From JBFHIJ01 sp963678775 (GTDB lineage: Bacteria; Bacteroidota; Ignavibacteria; Kapaibacteriales; UBA2268), in the NCBI GenBank assembly GCA_963678775.2, contig CAXXGR010000004.1, forward strand, positions 1 through 64,000: a stretch of 64,000 nt of DNA, given 5' to 3'. The translations under genes were made by a program, and so were the position numbers. A model generated the notes under the pieces. It searched no databases and was not told the origin of the DNA. It was given only the letters and a program-made list of their open reading frames with translations. Of the stretch, positions 8,793 through 18,567 are shown piece by piece. The first letter of the stretch is position 1, and the number at the start of each line of letters is the position of its first letter.

Positions 8793-11666
8793 ATGAAAAA
8801 TGCAATGCACACTGTAAGAAGTTGGCTACTGCTAATAACTATGACAGTTGCCGGATCTTTAGCTGCTTTTGCAGCAGTTCCTTCGTCGCCGCAAGATTTA
8901 CAAATATTTGAAGCAGGTGGCTCCATCCCTGACGGTGCTTTTCTGTACTGGGAAATGGATGATACTTCTCCTGATTATAATGGTTTTAATATTTACATTG
9001 CCGAAGGGCACACACAGGACACTACTGTTTTTAATATCCATGACTCATTAGATATAAAAACTACCCCTCCCCTAAAGGATGCATTTCACCATATAATATA
9101 TGGTTTAGATAAAGGTGATTATACCGTTTACATGACAGCAGTCAACCCAGATGGAGAATCTGCTGCTTCCAATTTACTACCAATAACTGTGAAAGGTGGT
9201 AATTGGGACGATCTTATCTACTTTACAGAAGATCAACCTGAATCTAATGTTATACCTATTAACGAAATATGGTCATTCAAAGTAGAAGCTGAATCAAAAG
9301 GTGATATTACTATAAAGTATGAATTACGAGAAGCTCCGCAAGGGATGACTATAAATGAAAATACCGGTCTTATTACTTGGACTCCAAGTGAAAAAGGTAC
9401 TGCCGAATTTATGGTCGTTGCATACGAAGATGGAAATGCTAATAATTTAGCATATACATACCTCTCTCTGTATGTAAAATCATGCTCTGATAAAACTATG
9501 GTATCCGGCATAATCAGAGAGCAAGACGGAACACTTTTGAAACAAGGAACTGCTTCTCTAATAGAAATCTTAAATGATAAAGTTATTTACTTCCCTGGTT
9601 TTGACAGTGAAATAATCGACGGCAAATTCGAAATAGATGCAGATGAAGGTAATTTTTATATAATGGTGTATGCACCTGGTTATAGACAAGCTACTTTAGA
9701 AGAGTTATTAATGCAAGACCCTTTTGTGCTTAATTGCGGTACCGAAGCCGTTGTGGATATAACTTTAAATACTAAAATTGGGAATCCTCGACGAATCTAT
9801 TTTACAACTTTCCCTGAATCTGAAGATTTGTTTGCCAGTGTCAACTCCACATGGACTTATGATGCAGATGCAGAAAGTGAAGATGATAGTGTAGTAATAG
9901 CTTATAAATTGCATAAAGCTCCTGAGGGCATGACTATTGATGCTAATACCGGCATAATTACCTGGACTGCTACAGAGCAAGGCAACTATACGATTGCTAT
10001 CATTGCTTATGAGGTAAATAACGAATCAAATATGAGCATGCAACAAATAACTATTTACGTCAGTAATTGCTCTGATCCAATTATTGTGTCGGGTAATGTT
10101 ACTTACGATTCTACTTCAACAAATGATTCCACTTACACACCTATAAATAAAGCTTATGCTATATTATTGCAGGTTCCTGATAACGATAGTACGTTTTCAC
10201 CTGACAAATGCATCGCTAAGTATGCTTCCGAAATAATAGACGGTCAATATGAAATGCAAGCCGATGCAGGTAGATATATTTTATGGTTCAGAGGTCTCGG
10301 CCAATTTGAAGATGAATATTGGGATAATGCTTATAACATGGAAAATGCCACTATTATTGAGCTTGAATGTGGTAATACTTATACTTTTAACTCTTCAGTA
10401 GAAAAGTATGCTACTCCAGAACATAGATTAGTATCTGGCCAGGTAACTGACGAAGACACCGAAGAAGGTATTCCGTTCGCCTTTGTAGAGTTTAGCGGTT
10501 CTAACAGTAAAGGCATGAGAGTTCATGCAACTATTACTACTGATCAAAATGGTAGGTATGAAATTAGTCTTGATGATAGGTTTGATTATATAGCTCGCGC
10601 AACTACTTATTTTGGCAGACAGGGCAACCCACATGATACAAATGATTACCAATCATATATACCAGAGTACTATAATGATGCGACTGACTATGCAGAAGCT
10701 GAAATACTTATTATGGATCAAGATTATCAAAATATTGATTTCGCTTTAGCCAAAGCTGCTGATTATGACAATTCTTTAGCAGGAACTGTTGTGGACAAAG
10801 ACGATAATAGTGTAGCTCCGGCATGGATTATGGCATTTTTAGTAGAACCTAATGGAAATAACAATGACCATATTAACTGGGGATTTACTACTGAAACTGA
10901 TGATCTGGGCGCATTCCAATTCCATGGTCTTATTCCTGGTGAATATGTACTACTGGCATTCCCTGAAGATATTGAGTTAGCTCCCGGTTATTATATAGAA
11001 AATGATTTAGCCAGCTTAAATTGGAAAGAAGCAACTAGAATAACTATCGCACCTACCAGCGAGGTAAGTGGCAAAGTCATCAAACTCCAAAATATTGAAG
11101 ATATTAAAGGTGTTGGCATCATCAAAGGTAAAATCTCTAAAAAAGGCAAAAATGGCGGTATGGTAGAAGGCGACGCTGACCCTATAAACGGAGCACTTGT
11201 GTATACTCTAAATGAAGATGGCCAAATTGTTAAATTTGAACGCACAAACAGCATGGGTGATTTCCAAGTAGACGGCTTACCTAATGGTAGATACCATGTC
11301 CTTATAGAGAAAGTTGGCTTTGATCAGTTATCCCTTTGGGTTGATATTGATAACAATACTCCAATTGTAGATATAACTACCTTGGAATTAACAGAAACCC
11401 CTACTTCTGTCGCAGATGGTATTTTTGCAGAAATCAGCTTATTCCCTAATCCTGCTGTAACGAATCTTACAGTAAATTTAGGTACGCTTATTTCTAACGC
11501 AGACATACAACTAATAGATGCGTCTGGTGTTACTCTTTACAAAGGTCAAGTGGCATCTAACGAAAATCATAAAATAGACGTAAACGGTTTAACTTCCGGA
11601 ATGTACTATTTAAAAGTAACTATCGGTGAAGAGCTTACAGTATTACCTGTGGCTATTAGCAAATAA
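8793..11666 (+). CDS. large T9SS-exported multi-domain protein (FN3, putative Ig, carboxypeptidase-regulatory-like)
   Basis: A 957-residue secreted protein. It has an N-terminal signal peptide (cleavage around AFA-AVPSS, residue 28), an FN3-like domain at about 30-115, two putative-Ig modules each with a GMTI-NTG-ITW core (about 185-215 and 375-410), several carboxypeptidase-regulatory-like modules (about 545-860, with patterns such as VSGQVTDEDTEEGIPFAFVE) and a type A T9SS C-terminal domain (about 880-957: LFPNPAVTNLTVNLG, GMYYLKVTIGEE). Such proteins are exported through the outer membrane and attached to the surface or released. Ligand and role are unknown. The ATG follows GAGG by about 9 nt. 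A strong intrinsic terminator follows, so it is monocistronic, and it diverges from the ECF sigma operon. Confidence 0.85.
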   Translation: MKNAMHTVRSWLLLITMTVAGSLAAFAAVPSSPQDLQIFEAGGSIPDGAFLYWEMDDTSPDYNGFNIYIAEGHTQDTTVFNIHDSLDIKTTPPLKDAFHHIIYGLDKGDYTVYMTAVNPDGESAASNLLPITVKGGNWDDLIYFTEDQPESNVIPINEIWSFKVEAESKGDITIKYELREAPQGMTINENTGLITWTPSEKGTAEFMVVAYEDGNANNLAYTYLSLYVKSCSDKTMVSGIIREQDGTLLKQGTASLIEILNDKVIYFPGFDSEIIDGKFEIDADEGNFYIMVYAPGYRQATLEELLMQDPFVLNCGTEAVVDITLNTKIGNPRRIYFTTFPESEDLFASVNSTWTYDADAESEDDSVVIAYKLHKAPEGMTIDANTGIITWTATEQGNYTIAIIAYEVNNESNMSMQQITIYVSNCSDPIIVSGNVTYDSTSTNDSTYTPINKAYAILLQVPDNDSTFSPDKCIAKYASEIIDGQYEMQADAGRYILWFRGLGQFEDEYWDNAYNMENATIIELECGNTYTFNSSVEKYATPEHRLVSGQVTDEDTEEGIPFAFVEFSGSNSKGMRVHATITTDQNGRYEISLDDRFDYIARATTYFGRQGNPHDTNDYQSYIPEYYNDATDYAEAEILIMDQDYQNIDFALAKAADYDNSLAGTVVDKDDNSVAPAWIMAFLVEPNGNNNDHINWGFTTETDDLGAFQFHGLIPGEYVLLAFPEDIELAPGYYIENDLASLNWKEATRITIAPTSEVSGKVIKLQNIEDIKGVGIIKGKISKKGKNGGMVEGDADPINGALVYTLNEDGQIVKFERTNSMGDFQVDGLPNGRYHVLIEKVGFDQLSLWVDIDNNTPIVDITTLELTETPTSVADGIFAEISLFPNPAVTNLTVNLGTLISNADIQLIDASGVTLYKGQVASNENHKIDVNGLTSGMYYLKVTIGEELTVLPVAISK

Positions 11667-11692
11667 TTATTTATTATTTTAATGTTCTAATT

Positions 11693-11724
11693 AGGAGTGC
11701 CCTTAACTGGGCGCTCCTTTTTTA
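11693..11724 (+). terminator. intrinsic terminator after T9SS protein gene
   Basis: A 10-bp stem AGGAGTGCCC/GGGCGCTCCT (one G-U pair) with loop TTAACT, followed by a run of seven T. It lies 26 bp after the stop codon. Confidence 0.9.
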
Positions 11725-12080
11725 TTTGTGATTTGGAGATAAGTGTTAGATAACACTAAATACTCAATACAAACCCTGAGTTTGACACCAAAACGAAGCT
11801 GACGATAATAGATATTAGTATTTATAGAGTAGAGCACTTAGAGTCTGCTTTTTATAAGGTAATAGATGGAATTTATCATGCGAACTAATCAATTATCGCT
11901 AAAACAATTAATATTCTAATAACTTTCTCGATATAATGACTATTTCTACATTTTCACAAACCAGACTTAAGCAAAAAGTTATTAACCAATACTAGTTATC
12001 TATTATTTTATATGCAAATGAGCAAAATTATCCTTAAATTTAATATTATATATCACAAGATTTTTTTAAAAGAGGTAGAA
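11725..12080. other. intergenic region before the transglutaminase-like gene
   Basis: An AT-rich spacer of about 356 bp with no convincing gene. An in-frame ATG at 12012 would extend the following protein by 23 residues, but lacks a ribosome-binding site and would bury the signal peptide, so this stretch is treated as leader and promoter region. No promoter was identified with confidence. Confidence 0.4.
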
Positions 12081-15000
12081 ATGCAGAGATTTATTTTGCT
12101 AATTACATTTCTCATAGCACTCCCGGTTCTAACTGTAAAGGCGGATGATGCTTTAGCGAGACAATACTTTCTGGAAAATAATTATCCCAAAGCTTACGAC
12201 GAATATAAAAAGACTACAACAGAATCATTGGAATCATTTGTTGCTCTACAGGCAATAGCTGATTACCAACTTTTATTGATAAACGACTTGCACAATCTGG
12301 AAGAGTTATGTGATAACATGTCGGATCCATCTCCTTTACTGTATTTTTTAGTAAATTCCAACTACTTTAGAACTCATACCAGTTTAGATATAGAAGAAGA
12401 AATTGAATTTCTGGAAGACAACTTAGAAAATCCAAAGTTGCACCCGCAACTTATCTCAGCTATTCAGGAATTATTGAGCAAGACCTATTTAACAATTAAC
12501 GACTTTGATAAAGCACAATCGATTAAAAAGGATTTGGGGACAATAGATAACTGGGCTCTTGCAGGACCTTTCGAAAATGTATCGTCTTCCGGTTTTGACA
12601 AGCAACATGGCCCACTTAGCAATCCAAATAACGATGCCGTTTTTACCAGAAAAAGTGGTATAAAAACACAATGGTTTAATTACCACGAAGAATCCCCCGG
12701 CAGTTGGATTAATTTAGCAAATTCTTTTTCCATATCAGAAGCTCTTGTTTTTGCTCAAAGCTATGTTTATAGTGATAAAGAGCAGGAAGTAGTATTAGGT
12801 CTTGGAGTTTCCGGTTCGGTAAAGATTTGGGTCAATGATCAACTCCTCTTTAAAGAGAAGAAAGAAGTAAATAATGGAATCGATAGTTACGTATTTACTG
12901 CAAAACTTAATAAAGGTTATAACAGAGTTCTGATTCAAATCGGCACGGGTGAAAATCCATTATCTAACTTTTTGCTTAGATTTTTAGACAAAGATTTAAA
13001 ACCATTACCTAAGTTAATTTCATCAGCTCAGCAGCAAAACTACACGAAGTCTACTAATTATAAATCAACAATTATTCCTAATTTTGCTGTGGAATACTAT
13101 GATAAGAGTATAAAAGGTACTGACTCAGAGCCGGTACTATTCTACATGCTGGCAGGATATCTTAACCTAAACAATCAAACTCTGGAACTAAGAAAAAGAG
13201 TAGAAACATTATTGAAAAAATTCCCTGACAACTTCAATCTACTGTTCTGGGATGTGCAAAATACCTCGATGATTCCTGACTTGGAGAGCAGCTATCTTGT
13301 TAAATCAGAATATCTGAAAAACGATAAATTCAAAAATGCTTTTTCTGCTCTCAGCAGATTAGATGACATACTTAAAAAAGAAGACTGGGACAGAGCCATT
13401 GAAATTTTAGACTCATTGTCTAATGAAGGTGCTGCTGATTATTTATTATATTCTTTACGGACTTCTGTACTTGCTAAAAATAAAGAATATAGTAAATCTG
13501 TAGATTTAATTATGGCACTGCATAATACATACCCTATTGACTTAAAACTCACCGGAACAATGCAAGTGATCCTTAGTTACGATAAGCAGCAACAGGACGC
13601 AGCTTATCAGGTATTTGAGGACTATTTAGATGATTACTACAATCAAGACTTTGCGTACTCTCTGGCTTTGCACTATTGGAGAACTGACAGAAGAGATGAA
13701 GCAGAAGAATTATTTGAAAAAATCATAAAATACGGTGAAAATTCTAATATTATCAATCTCAAAATTGCTTCCTTCTACTACCAGCAAGCTCTGTATGACA
13801 CTGCTTTAGAGTATTATTATAAACTCTACGAAAAGATACCCTACGTATCTGTAGTTAGCTCGCAAATGGCTGAGTGCTACAGAGAAAAAGAAGAAAAGGA
13901 CAGCGCTATCAAATACTATAAGATATCTCTTGATTTATTCCCGGGAAACTTTGACGATAGAACTTCACTAAGGAAACTAAAAGAAGAAAAAGATATTTTC
14001 GAAAAGTTTGAAGAACCTAATACAGACAATATTATTGATAATGCTAAAGGCGAAGCAGAATATCCTGACGAAAATGCAATAATACTACTAATGGAATCAC
14101 AGCAAGTACTTTATAAAAGTGGTGCTAATGAAACCGTGACTTACTTTATAGCAAAGCCTCTTACCCTCACAGGTGTTGATATGTTTAAAGAAAATAGCTT
14201 TGGCTACGGCACGGACATCATCAAAGCAGAAGTAATCAAAAAAGACGGTAGCAGAGTGCAAGCGGACAAATCCAATGGAATGGTGGTATTTACAAAATTA
14301 GAGCCAGGCGACGTTATATATTATAAAACTAAGTCTTCATCTTATTCCAGCGGTTCATTATCCGGATATTTCGAAAGCTCAAGCTTCTTTAATACTTACT
14401 TACCTTTAGAGCAAGCTAAGTTTTCTATTTTGGTTGAAGATGGAATAGATATAACCTATAAATCTACTCAATGCAATATCCAGCCGGAAATTAAAAAAAC
14501 AAACGACATGACTATGTATTCTTGGTCAGCAAAAGGGCTACCACAGATAGAGCAAGAAACCCTAATGCCTCCAATAAGTGATGTCTGTGCGATGGTTCAC
14601 GTATCCACTATCAAAGATTGGGATTTTATTTCAAAATGGTACTTTGATGTCTCCAATCCGAAAACAGAACCAAGCTATGATGTTCAGATAAAAGCGAAAG
14701 AGCTATTTGATGGCAAAGAGCAGATCAGCGATATGGAAAAGGTAAAAGTTATTTATAAGTATATTGCCCAAGAAATTCGATATAGTTCCGTACCTTTCAG
14801 GCAAAGTGGGCTTGTACCTCAAAACCCAACAAAGACTATTGATGCAAAAATAGGCGACTGTAAAGATGTATCAGTGCTTTTCACTTCGCTTTGCAAAGCT
14901 GTGGGGCTCGATGCAGGTATTGTTTTAGTCAGCAATAGAGAAAACGGTAAAAATAATTTGGCATTGCCTTCTATTGGTTTTGAGCATGCCATAGGTAAAG

Positions 15001-15803
15001 TTACTATAGACGGAAAAGTTCATTATGTAGAACTAACAACTGATCTACTACCATTTGGTGCATTTTATGGTTCTTCTAAAAAAGCATTTGGATTGGAAAT
15101 AAGCAAAAAAGAGAAAAAAACTTTATTCCAAATTGACCCAGATACTCGCCCTGAAAACTCAATAAATAGATACACTAAAGCAAGCATTGCAGATAACAAT
15201 CTTATTATTAAAGTTAACTCAACCAAAATAGGTGGCCCGGCAGCGACAACGCGTAGCTACTACCGAGATGAGACTGCTGATAACCAAAGAAAATCTATGG
15301 CTCGCAGCATTAGTGAAGATTACAGCTCTACAGAACTAATCGACGTACAGTTTGACGATAACTTAAAAGACCTGTCAGATTCTGTGACATATTCATATTC
15401 CTATAAAGTCAAAAAGCCTTTTACAGAAATCAAAAATATGAAGATAATGAGATTTCCTTGGGCAGACATTATGATGGCGGGTGATTTGACTTCTGAAACT
15501 GAGAGAAAGTACCCACTTGCTCTATGGCTGTATATGAACCAAGACAAAGAATATAACAAGGTTGAATTTGAGATACCTAAAGGAATGAAAGTTAGCGAAG
15601 TGCCTGAGTCGATTACTTTAAAATCTGACTTTGCAGACTACTCCGTTACTTACAAATTAGAAGGAAATAAGCTTATAGGTGAACGAACTGTTGTCTATAA
15701 AAATGACTTCATACCAGCCGATAAGTATCAGGATTTCAAGAAATTCTATGACTCTATGGTAGAAAACGATAACAAACAAATAGCTTTAGAGAAATCAAAA
15801 TAA
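12081..15803 (+). CDS. exported TPR / DUF3857 / transglutaminase-like protein
   Basis: About 1240 residues from the ATG at 12081, chosen because AGAGG sits 6 nt upstream and a clean signal peptide follows (MQRFILLITFLIALPVLTVKA). The first half is a tetratricopeptide-like alpha-helical region (roughly residues 40-620), with a small beta-domain inserted near 170-310. A DUF3857 domain covers about 660-830. The transglutaminase-like core follows: Cys in KIGDCKDVS, His in FEHAIG and an acidic residue in VELTTD, the expected Cys-His-Asp order. A C-terminal beta-domain ends the chain. DUF3857-transglutaminase proteins are common in Bacteroidota periplasm; substrates are unknown. It is monocistronic, facing a bidirectional terminator. 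Confidence 0.8.
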   Translation: MQRFILLITFLIALPVLTVKADDALARQYFLENNYPKAYDEYKKTTTESLESFVALQAIADYQLLLINDLHNLEELCDNMSDPSPLLYFLVNSNYFRTHTSLDIEEEIEFLEDNLENPKLHPQLISAIQELLSKTYLTINDFDKAQSIKKDLGTIDNWALAGPFENVSSSGFDKQHGPLSNPNNDAVFTRKSGIKTQWFNYHEESPGSWINLANSFSISEALVFAQSYVYSDKEQEVVLGLGVSGSVKIWVNDQLLFKEKKEVNNGIDSYVFTAKLNKGYNRVLIQIGTGENPLSNFLLRFLDKDLKPLPKLISSAQQQNYTKSTNYKSTIIPNFAVEYYDKSIKGTDSEPVLFYMLAGYLNLNNQTLELRKRVETLLKKFPDNFNLLFWDVQNTSMIPDLESSYLVKSEYLKNDKFKNAFSALSRLDDILKKEDWDRAIEILDSLSNEGAADYLLYSLRTSVLAKNKEYSKSVDLIMALHNTYPIDLKLTGTMQVILSYDKQQQDAAYQVFEDYLDDYYNQDFAYSLALHYWRTDRRDEAEELFEKIIKYGENSNIINLKIASFYYQQALYDTALEYYYKLYEKIPYVSVVSSQMAECYREKEEKDSAIKYYKISLDLFPGNFDDRTSLRKLKEEKDIFEKFEEPNTDNIIDNAKGEAEYPDENAIILLMESQQVLYKSGANETVTYFIAKPLTLTGVDMFKENSFGYGTDIIKAEVIKKDGSRVQADKSNGMVVFTKLEPGDVIYYKTKSSSYSSGSLSGYFESSSFFNTYLPLEQAKFSILVEDGIDITYKSTQCNIQPEIKKTNDMTMYSWSAKGLPQIEQETLMPPISDVCAMVHVSTIKDWDFISKWYFDVSNPKTEPSYDVQIKAKELFDGKEQISDMEKVKVIYKYIAQEIRYSSVPFRQSGLVPQNPTKTIDAKIGDCKDVSVLFTSLCKAVGLDAGIVLVSNRENGKNNLALPSIGFEHAIGKVTIDGKVHYVELTTDLLPFGAFYGSSKKAFGLEISKKEKKTLFQIDPDTRPENSINRYTKASIADNNLIIKVNSTKIGGPAATTRSYYRDETADNQRKSMARSISEDYSSTELIDVQFDDNLKDLSDSVTYSYSYKVKKPFTEIKNMKIMRFPWADIMMAGDLTSETERKYPLALWLYMNQDKEYNKVEFEIPKGMKVSEVPESITLKSDFADYSVTYKLEGNKLIGERTVVYKNDFIPADKYQDFKKFYDSMVENDNKQIALEKSK

Positions 15804-15843
15804 GCTAAAGCTATATTGATTGTTTACTATAAATCTATAAAAA

Positions 15844-15880
15844 CAAAGGCTGTTCAATAATCTGAGCAGCCTTTTGTTTT
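15844..15880. terminator. bidirectional intrinsic terminator
   Basis: The stem CAAAGGCTGTTCA (15844-15856) pairs with TGAGCAGCCTTTTG (15863-15876), with flanking A and T runs. It separates the convergent transglutaminase-like gene and the UDP-glucuronate decarboxylase gene. Confidence 0.85.
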
Positions 15881-15882
15881 GC

Positions 15883-16821
15883 TTATTTTTGTAATCTGTT
15901 TTGAAAGTCTTCTATTGTTTTTTTCAGGCCTTCCAATCTATTTACTTTGGGTAGCCATTTCAATATTTCTTTTGCTTTGGTGATGTCCGGCTGTCTTACT
16001 TTCGGATCATCAGCAGGCAAATCTTCAAATATAATTTTACTGTCAGAGCCTGTAAGATTTACAATTTCTTCTGCAAGTTGAAGCATAGTCAATTCATCAG
16101 GATTGCCAATATTCGTAGGATTCACTTCGTCTGACATAAGTAATCTATAAATGCCCTCAGTCAGGTCATCTACGTAACATACAGACCTAGTCTGATTACC
16201 GTCGCCGTACACCGTTACATCTTTACCTGACACAGCTTGAGTGATAAAGTTTGGAATAGCTCTACCGTCTTGCAGTCTCATGCGGGGGCCATAGGTATTG
16301 AATATTCTAACTATCCTTGTGTCTACTCCGTGGAATCTGTGATACGCCATAGTCATTGCCTCAGCAAAGCGTTTAGCTTCGTCATACACACCCCGCGAGC
16401 CAACCGGGTTCACATTGCCCCAGTAAGTTTCAGGTTGTGGGTGAATAAGCGGATCGCCATAAGTCTCAGAAGTAGAAGCCAAAAGGAATCTTGCATTTTT
16501 TGCTTTAGCAAGTCCTAATGCTTTATGTGTACCAAGAGATCCTACTTTTAATGTTTGAATAGGCAATTTTAAATAATCTATCGGCGACGCAGGAGATGCA
16601 AAATGCAATATATAGTCTAAATCGCCCGGCACGTATACATAATTTGTAACGTCGTGCTGGATAAACGTAAATTTAGGATTGCCCATCAAGTGAGCTATAT
16701 TGTCAGGAGAGCCTGTTACGAAGTTATCCATACAGAATACTTCATCACCTTTTGCTATAAATTTATCACATAAATGAGAGCCTAAAAATCCGGCTCCGCC
16801 TGTTATAAGTACTCGTGCCAT
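15883..16821 (-). CDS. UDP-glucuronic acid decarboxylase (UDP-xylose synthase)
   Basis: An NAD-dependent extended SDR enzyme of 312 residues that converts UDP-glucuronate to UDP-xylose in the cytoplasm, feeding polysaccharide synthesis. The Rossmann loop GGAGFLGSH is at residues 8-16 and the catalytic pair at Tyr146 and Lys150 (GVYDEAK). The context GSRGVYDEAKR with STSETYGDP upstream is characteristic of the UXS subgroup rather than of dTDP-glucose dehydratase or UDP-glucose 4-epimerase. The length matches bacterial UXS. The gene stands alone, converging with the transglutaminase-like gene and 285 bp divergent from citrate synthase. Identification is by motif memory; a related epimerase/dehydratase remains possible. 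Confidence 0.85.
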   Translation of the reverse strand: MARVLITGGAGFLGSHLCDKFIAKGDEVFCMDNFVTGSPDNIAHLMGNPKFTFIQHDVTNYVYVPGDLDYILHFASPASPIDYLKLPIQTLKVGSLGTHKALGLAKAKNARFLLASTSETYGDPLIHPQPETYWGNVNPVGSRGVYDEAKRFAEAMTMAYHRFHGVDTRIVRIFNTYGPRMRLQDGRAIPNFITQAVSGKDVTVYGDGNQTRSVCYVDDLTEGIYRLLMSDEVNPTNIGNPDELTMLQLAEEIVNLTGSDSKIIFEDLPADDPKVRQPDITKAKEILKWLPKVNRLEGLKKTIEDFQNRLQK

Positions 16822-17106
16822 GTTCTATCTTTTGCTTTTGTCCAAAAACTCAATCTAACATTTTTTTGGCAAACTTCTTCTAAACTCTTATAAAATATAT
16901 AATAGAATAAACTACTAAGTTTATTCACAATAATTCAAATAATTTATGCGTTTGTACGAATAATATTTAAGACCTGATTAATTGATAATTTATATCAAAC
17001 AGGCTTTTGAATACATCAATTTGGCTATCCAAATTACTATATAAGGCTTGCGATTAAACAATTACAATAAACTAGTATTTGAATAAATAACCTTAAGGTA
17101 TGAATC

Positions 17107-18384
17107 ATGTCACTTTTAAAGAACAAACTAGAAGAAATATTACCTCCTCAGATTGAATCCATTAAGCAGTTTTTGAAAGAAAAAGGCGATCAGGTTGTTT
17201 CTCAGGTAACTTTAGCTCAAGTATATGGTGGAATGAGAGGCGTTAAAGCCCTAGTCTGCGATACTTCTGAAGTTCCACCTGACAAAGGCTTAATCATTAG
17301 AGGTATTGAACTTAAAGATTTGGAAGACAAATCACCTGAAGAAATTTACTGGTTGCTCCTTACCGGAAGTCTGCCTAATAAAGCAGAATTGGCTGACTTT
17401 CAAAAAGATTTGACCAATAGAATGGACGTGCCTGATTATGTATGGAAAGTTATAGATAATATGCCAAATGACTCACATCCTATGGCTATGTTTAATACTG
17501 CTATTTTAGTTATGCAAAATGAGTCAAAATTCGCAAAAGCCTATAATGCAGGCATTGCAAAAGCTGACTACTGGAAGCCTACATTAGAAGATGCTTTAGA
17601 TATTATTGCTAAACTTCCTTCTATAGCAGCTTATGTTTACAGAAAACGCTTTGGCAAAGGCGAACGTATAGAACCTGATAAATCTTTAGATTGGTCCGGT
17701 AATTATGTAAAAATGCTCGGACTAGGCACCGGTTCAGGTGAGTTTGCTCAGCTTATGAGGTTATATCTTACTCTTCACTCTGACCACGAAGGCGGCAACG
17801 TAAGTGCTAATACTTCTGCTACTATCAATTCTGCTCTTTCTGACTTGTATTACTCACTTTCCGGTGGGCTTAATGGGCTTTCAGGACCTTTGCATGGTCT
17901 TGCTAACCAAGAATGTCTGAAGTGGGTCTTGGAAACTATGAATAAGTTTGGCGGAACTCCTACCGAAAAAGAATTAGAAAAATTTGCTTGGGACACTTTA
18001 GATTCAGGCAAAGTAATTCCGGGATACGGTCACGCAGTGCTTAGAATTACTGACCCTAGATTTGCTGCTTTCCTTCGTTTCGGTCAGAAAAACATGAGCG
18101 ATGATCCTGTTTTTGCAACAGTAGAACGAGTTTATAACGTAGTACCAAAAGTGCTTAAGCAAGTTAAAAAAATCAAAGATCCATGGCCAAATGTGGATGC
18201 AGGCTCCGGCGCTTTACTTTACCACTATGGTCTAAAAGAATTTAGTTATTACACAGTGCTTTTCAGTGTTTCAAGAGCCCTTGGCATCACTGCTCAAGCT
18301 GTTATCAGTAGGGCTTATGGTTTACCAATTACAAGACCTAAATCACTTCCTACAAATAAATACAAAACACTACTTGATAAATAA
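17107..18384 (+). CDS. gltA: citrate synthase, eukaryotic/mitochondrial-like type
   Basis: A 425-residue citrate synthase condensing acetyl-CoA and oxaloacetate. The catalytic triad is placed at His263 (LSGPLHGLANQE), His309 (IPGYGHAVLR) and Asp364 (PNVDAGSGALL). The N-terminus (LLKNKLEEILPPQ..., MYGGMRG-like VYGGMRGVKALV) and the C-terminus ending in RPKSLPTNKYK align better from memory with the mitochondrial-type enzyme than with E. coli GltA, which would predict a dimeric, NADH-insensitive enzyme. Malate dehydrogenase follows after a 183-bp gap containing a terminator, so the two are neighbours but probably not one operon. Ferredoxin-dependent KorAB and NifJ are encoded elsewhere in the window. 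Confidence 0.93.
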   Translation: MSLLKNKLEEILPPQIESIKQFLKEKGDQVVSQVTLAQVYGGMRGVKALVCDTSEVPPDKGLIIRGIELKDLEDKSPEEIYWLLLTGSLPNKAELADFQKDLTNRMDVPDYVWKVIDNMPNDSHPMAMFNTAILVMQNESKFAKAYNAGIAKADYWKPTLEDALDIIAKLPSIAAYVYRKRFGKGERIEPDKSLDWSGNYVKMLGLGTGSGEFAQLMRLYLTLHSDHEGGNVSANTSATINSALSDLYYSLSGGLNGLSGPLHGLANQECLKWVLETMNKFGGTPTEKELEKFAWDTLDSGKVIPGYGHAVLRITDPRFAAFLRFGQKNMSDDPVFATVERVYNVVPKVLKQVKKIKDPWPNVDAGSGALLYHYGLKEFSYYTVLFSVSRALGITAQAVISRAYGLPITRPKSLPTNKYKTLLDK

Positions 18385-18392
18385 TTAACTCG

Positions 18393-18438
18393 AATACATA
18401 TAAGCTATTCTATTAATATGGGATAGCTTTTTGTATTC
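18393..18438 (+). terminator. intrinsic terminator after citrate synthase
   Basis: An inner stem AAGCTATTC/GGATAGCTT followed by TTT, extended by an outer arm GAATACA/TGTATTC. It lies just after the citrate synthase stop codon. Confidence 0.75.
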
Positions 18439-18567
18439 AAATATCTTAAAAGTAAAGAAAAGCATAAAATAATAACTCAATAAAATGCTATTTTAACGTC
18501 CATAGATATGCTTGGGGATTTTTGATTCCCAAGTTATACTGAACTATAATTATTAGGGGATCTTTTC

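Noticed and set aside
12012..12080. Upstream ATG extending the transglutaminase-like protein by 23 residues
   Set aside because: It has no ribosome-binding site and would place a poorly conserved segment before a good signal peptide; the ATG at 12081 has AGAGG.
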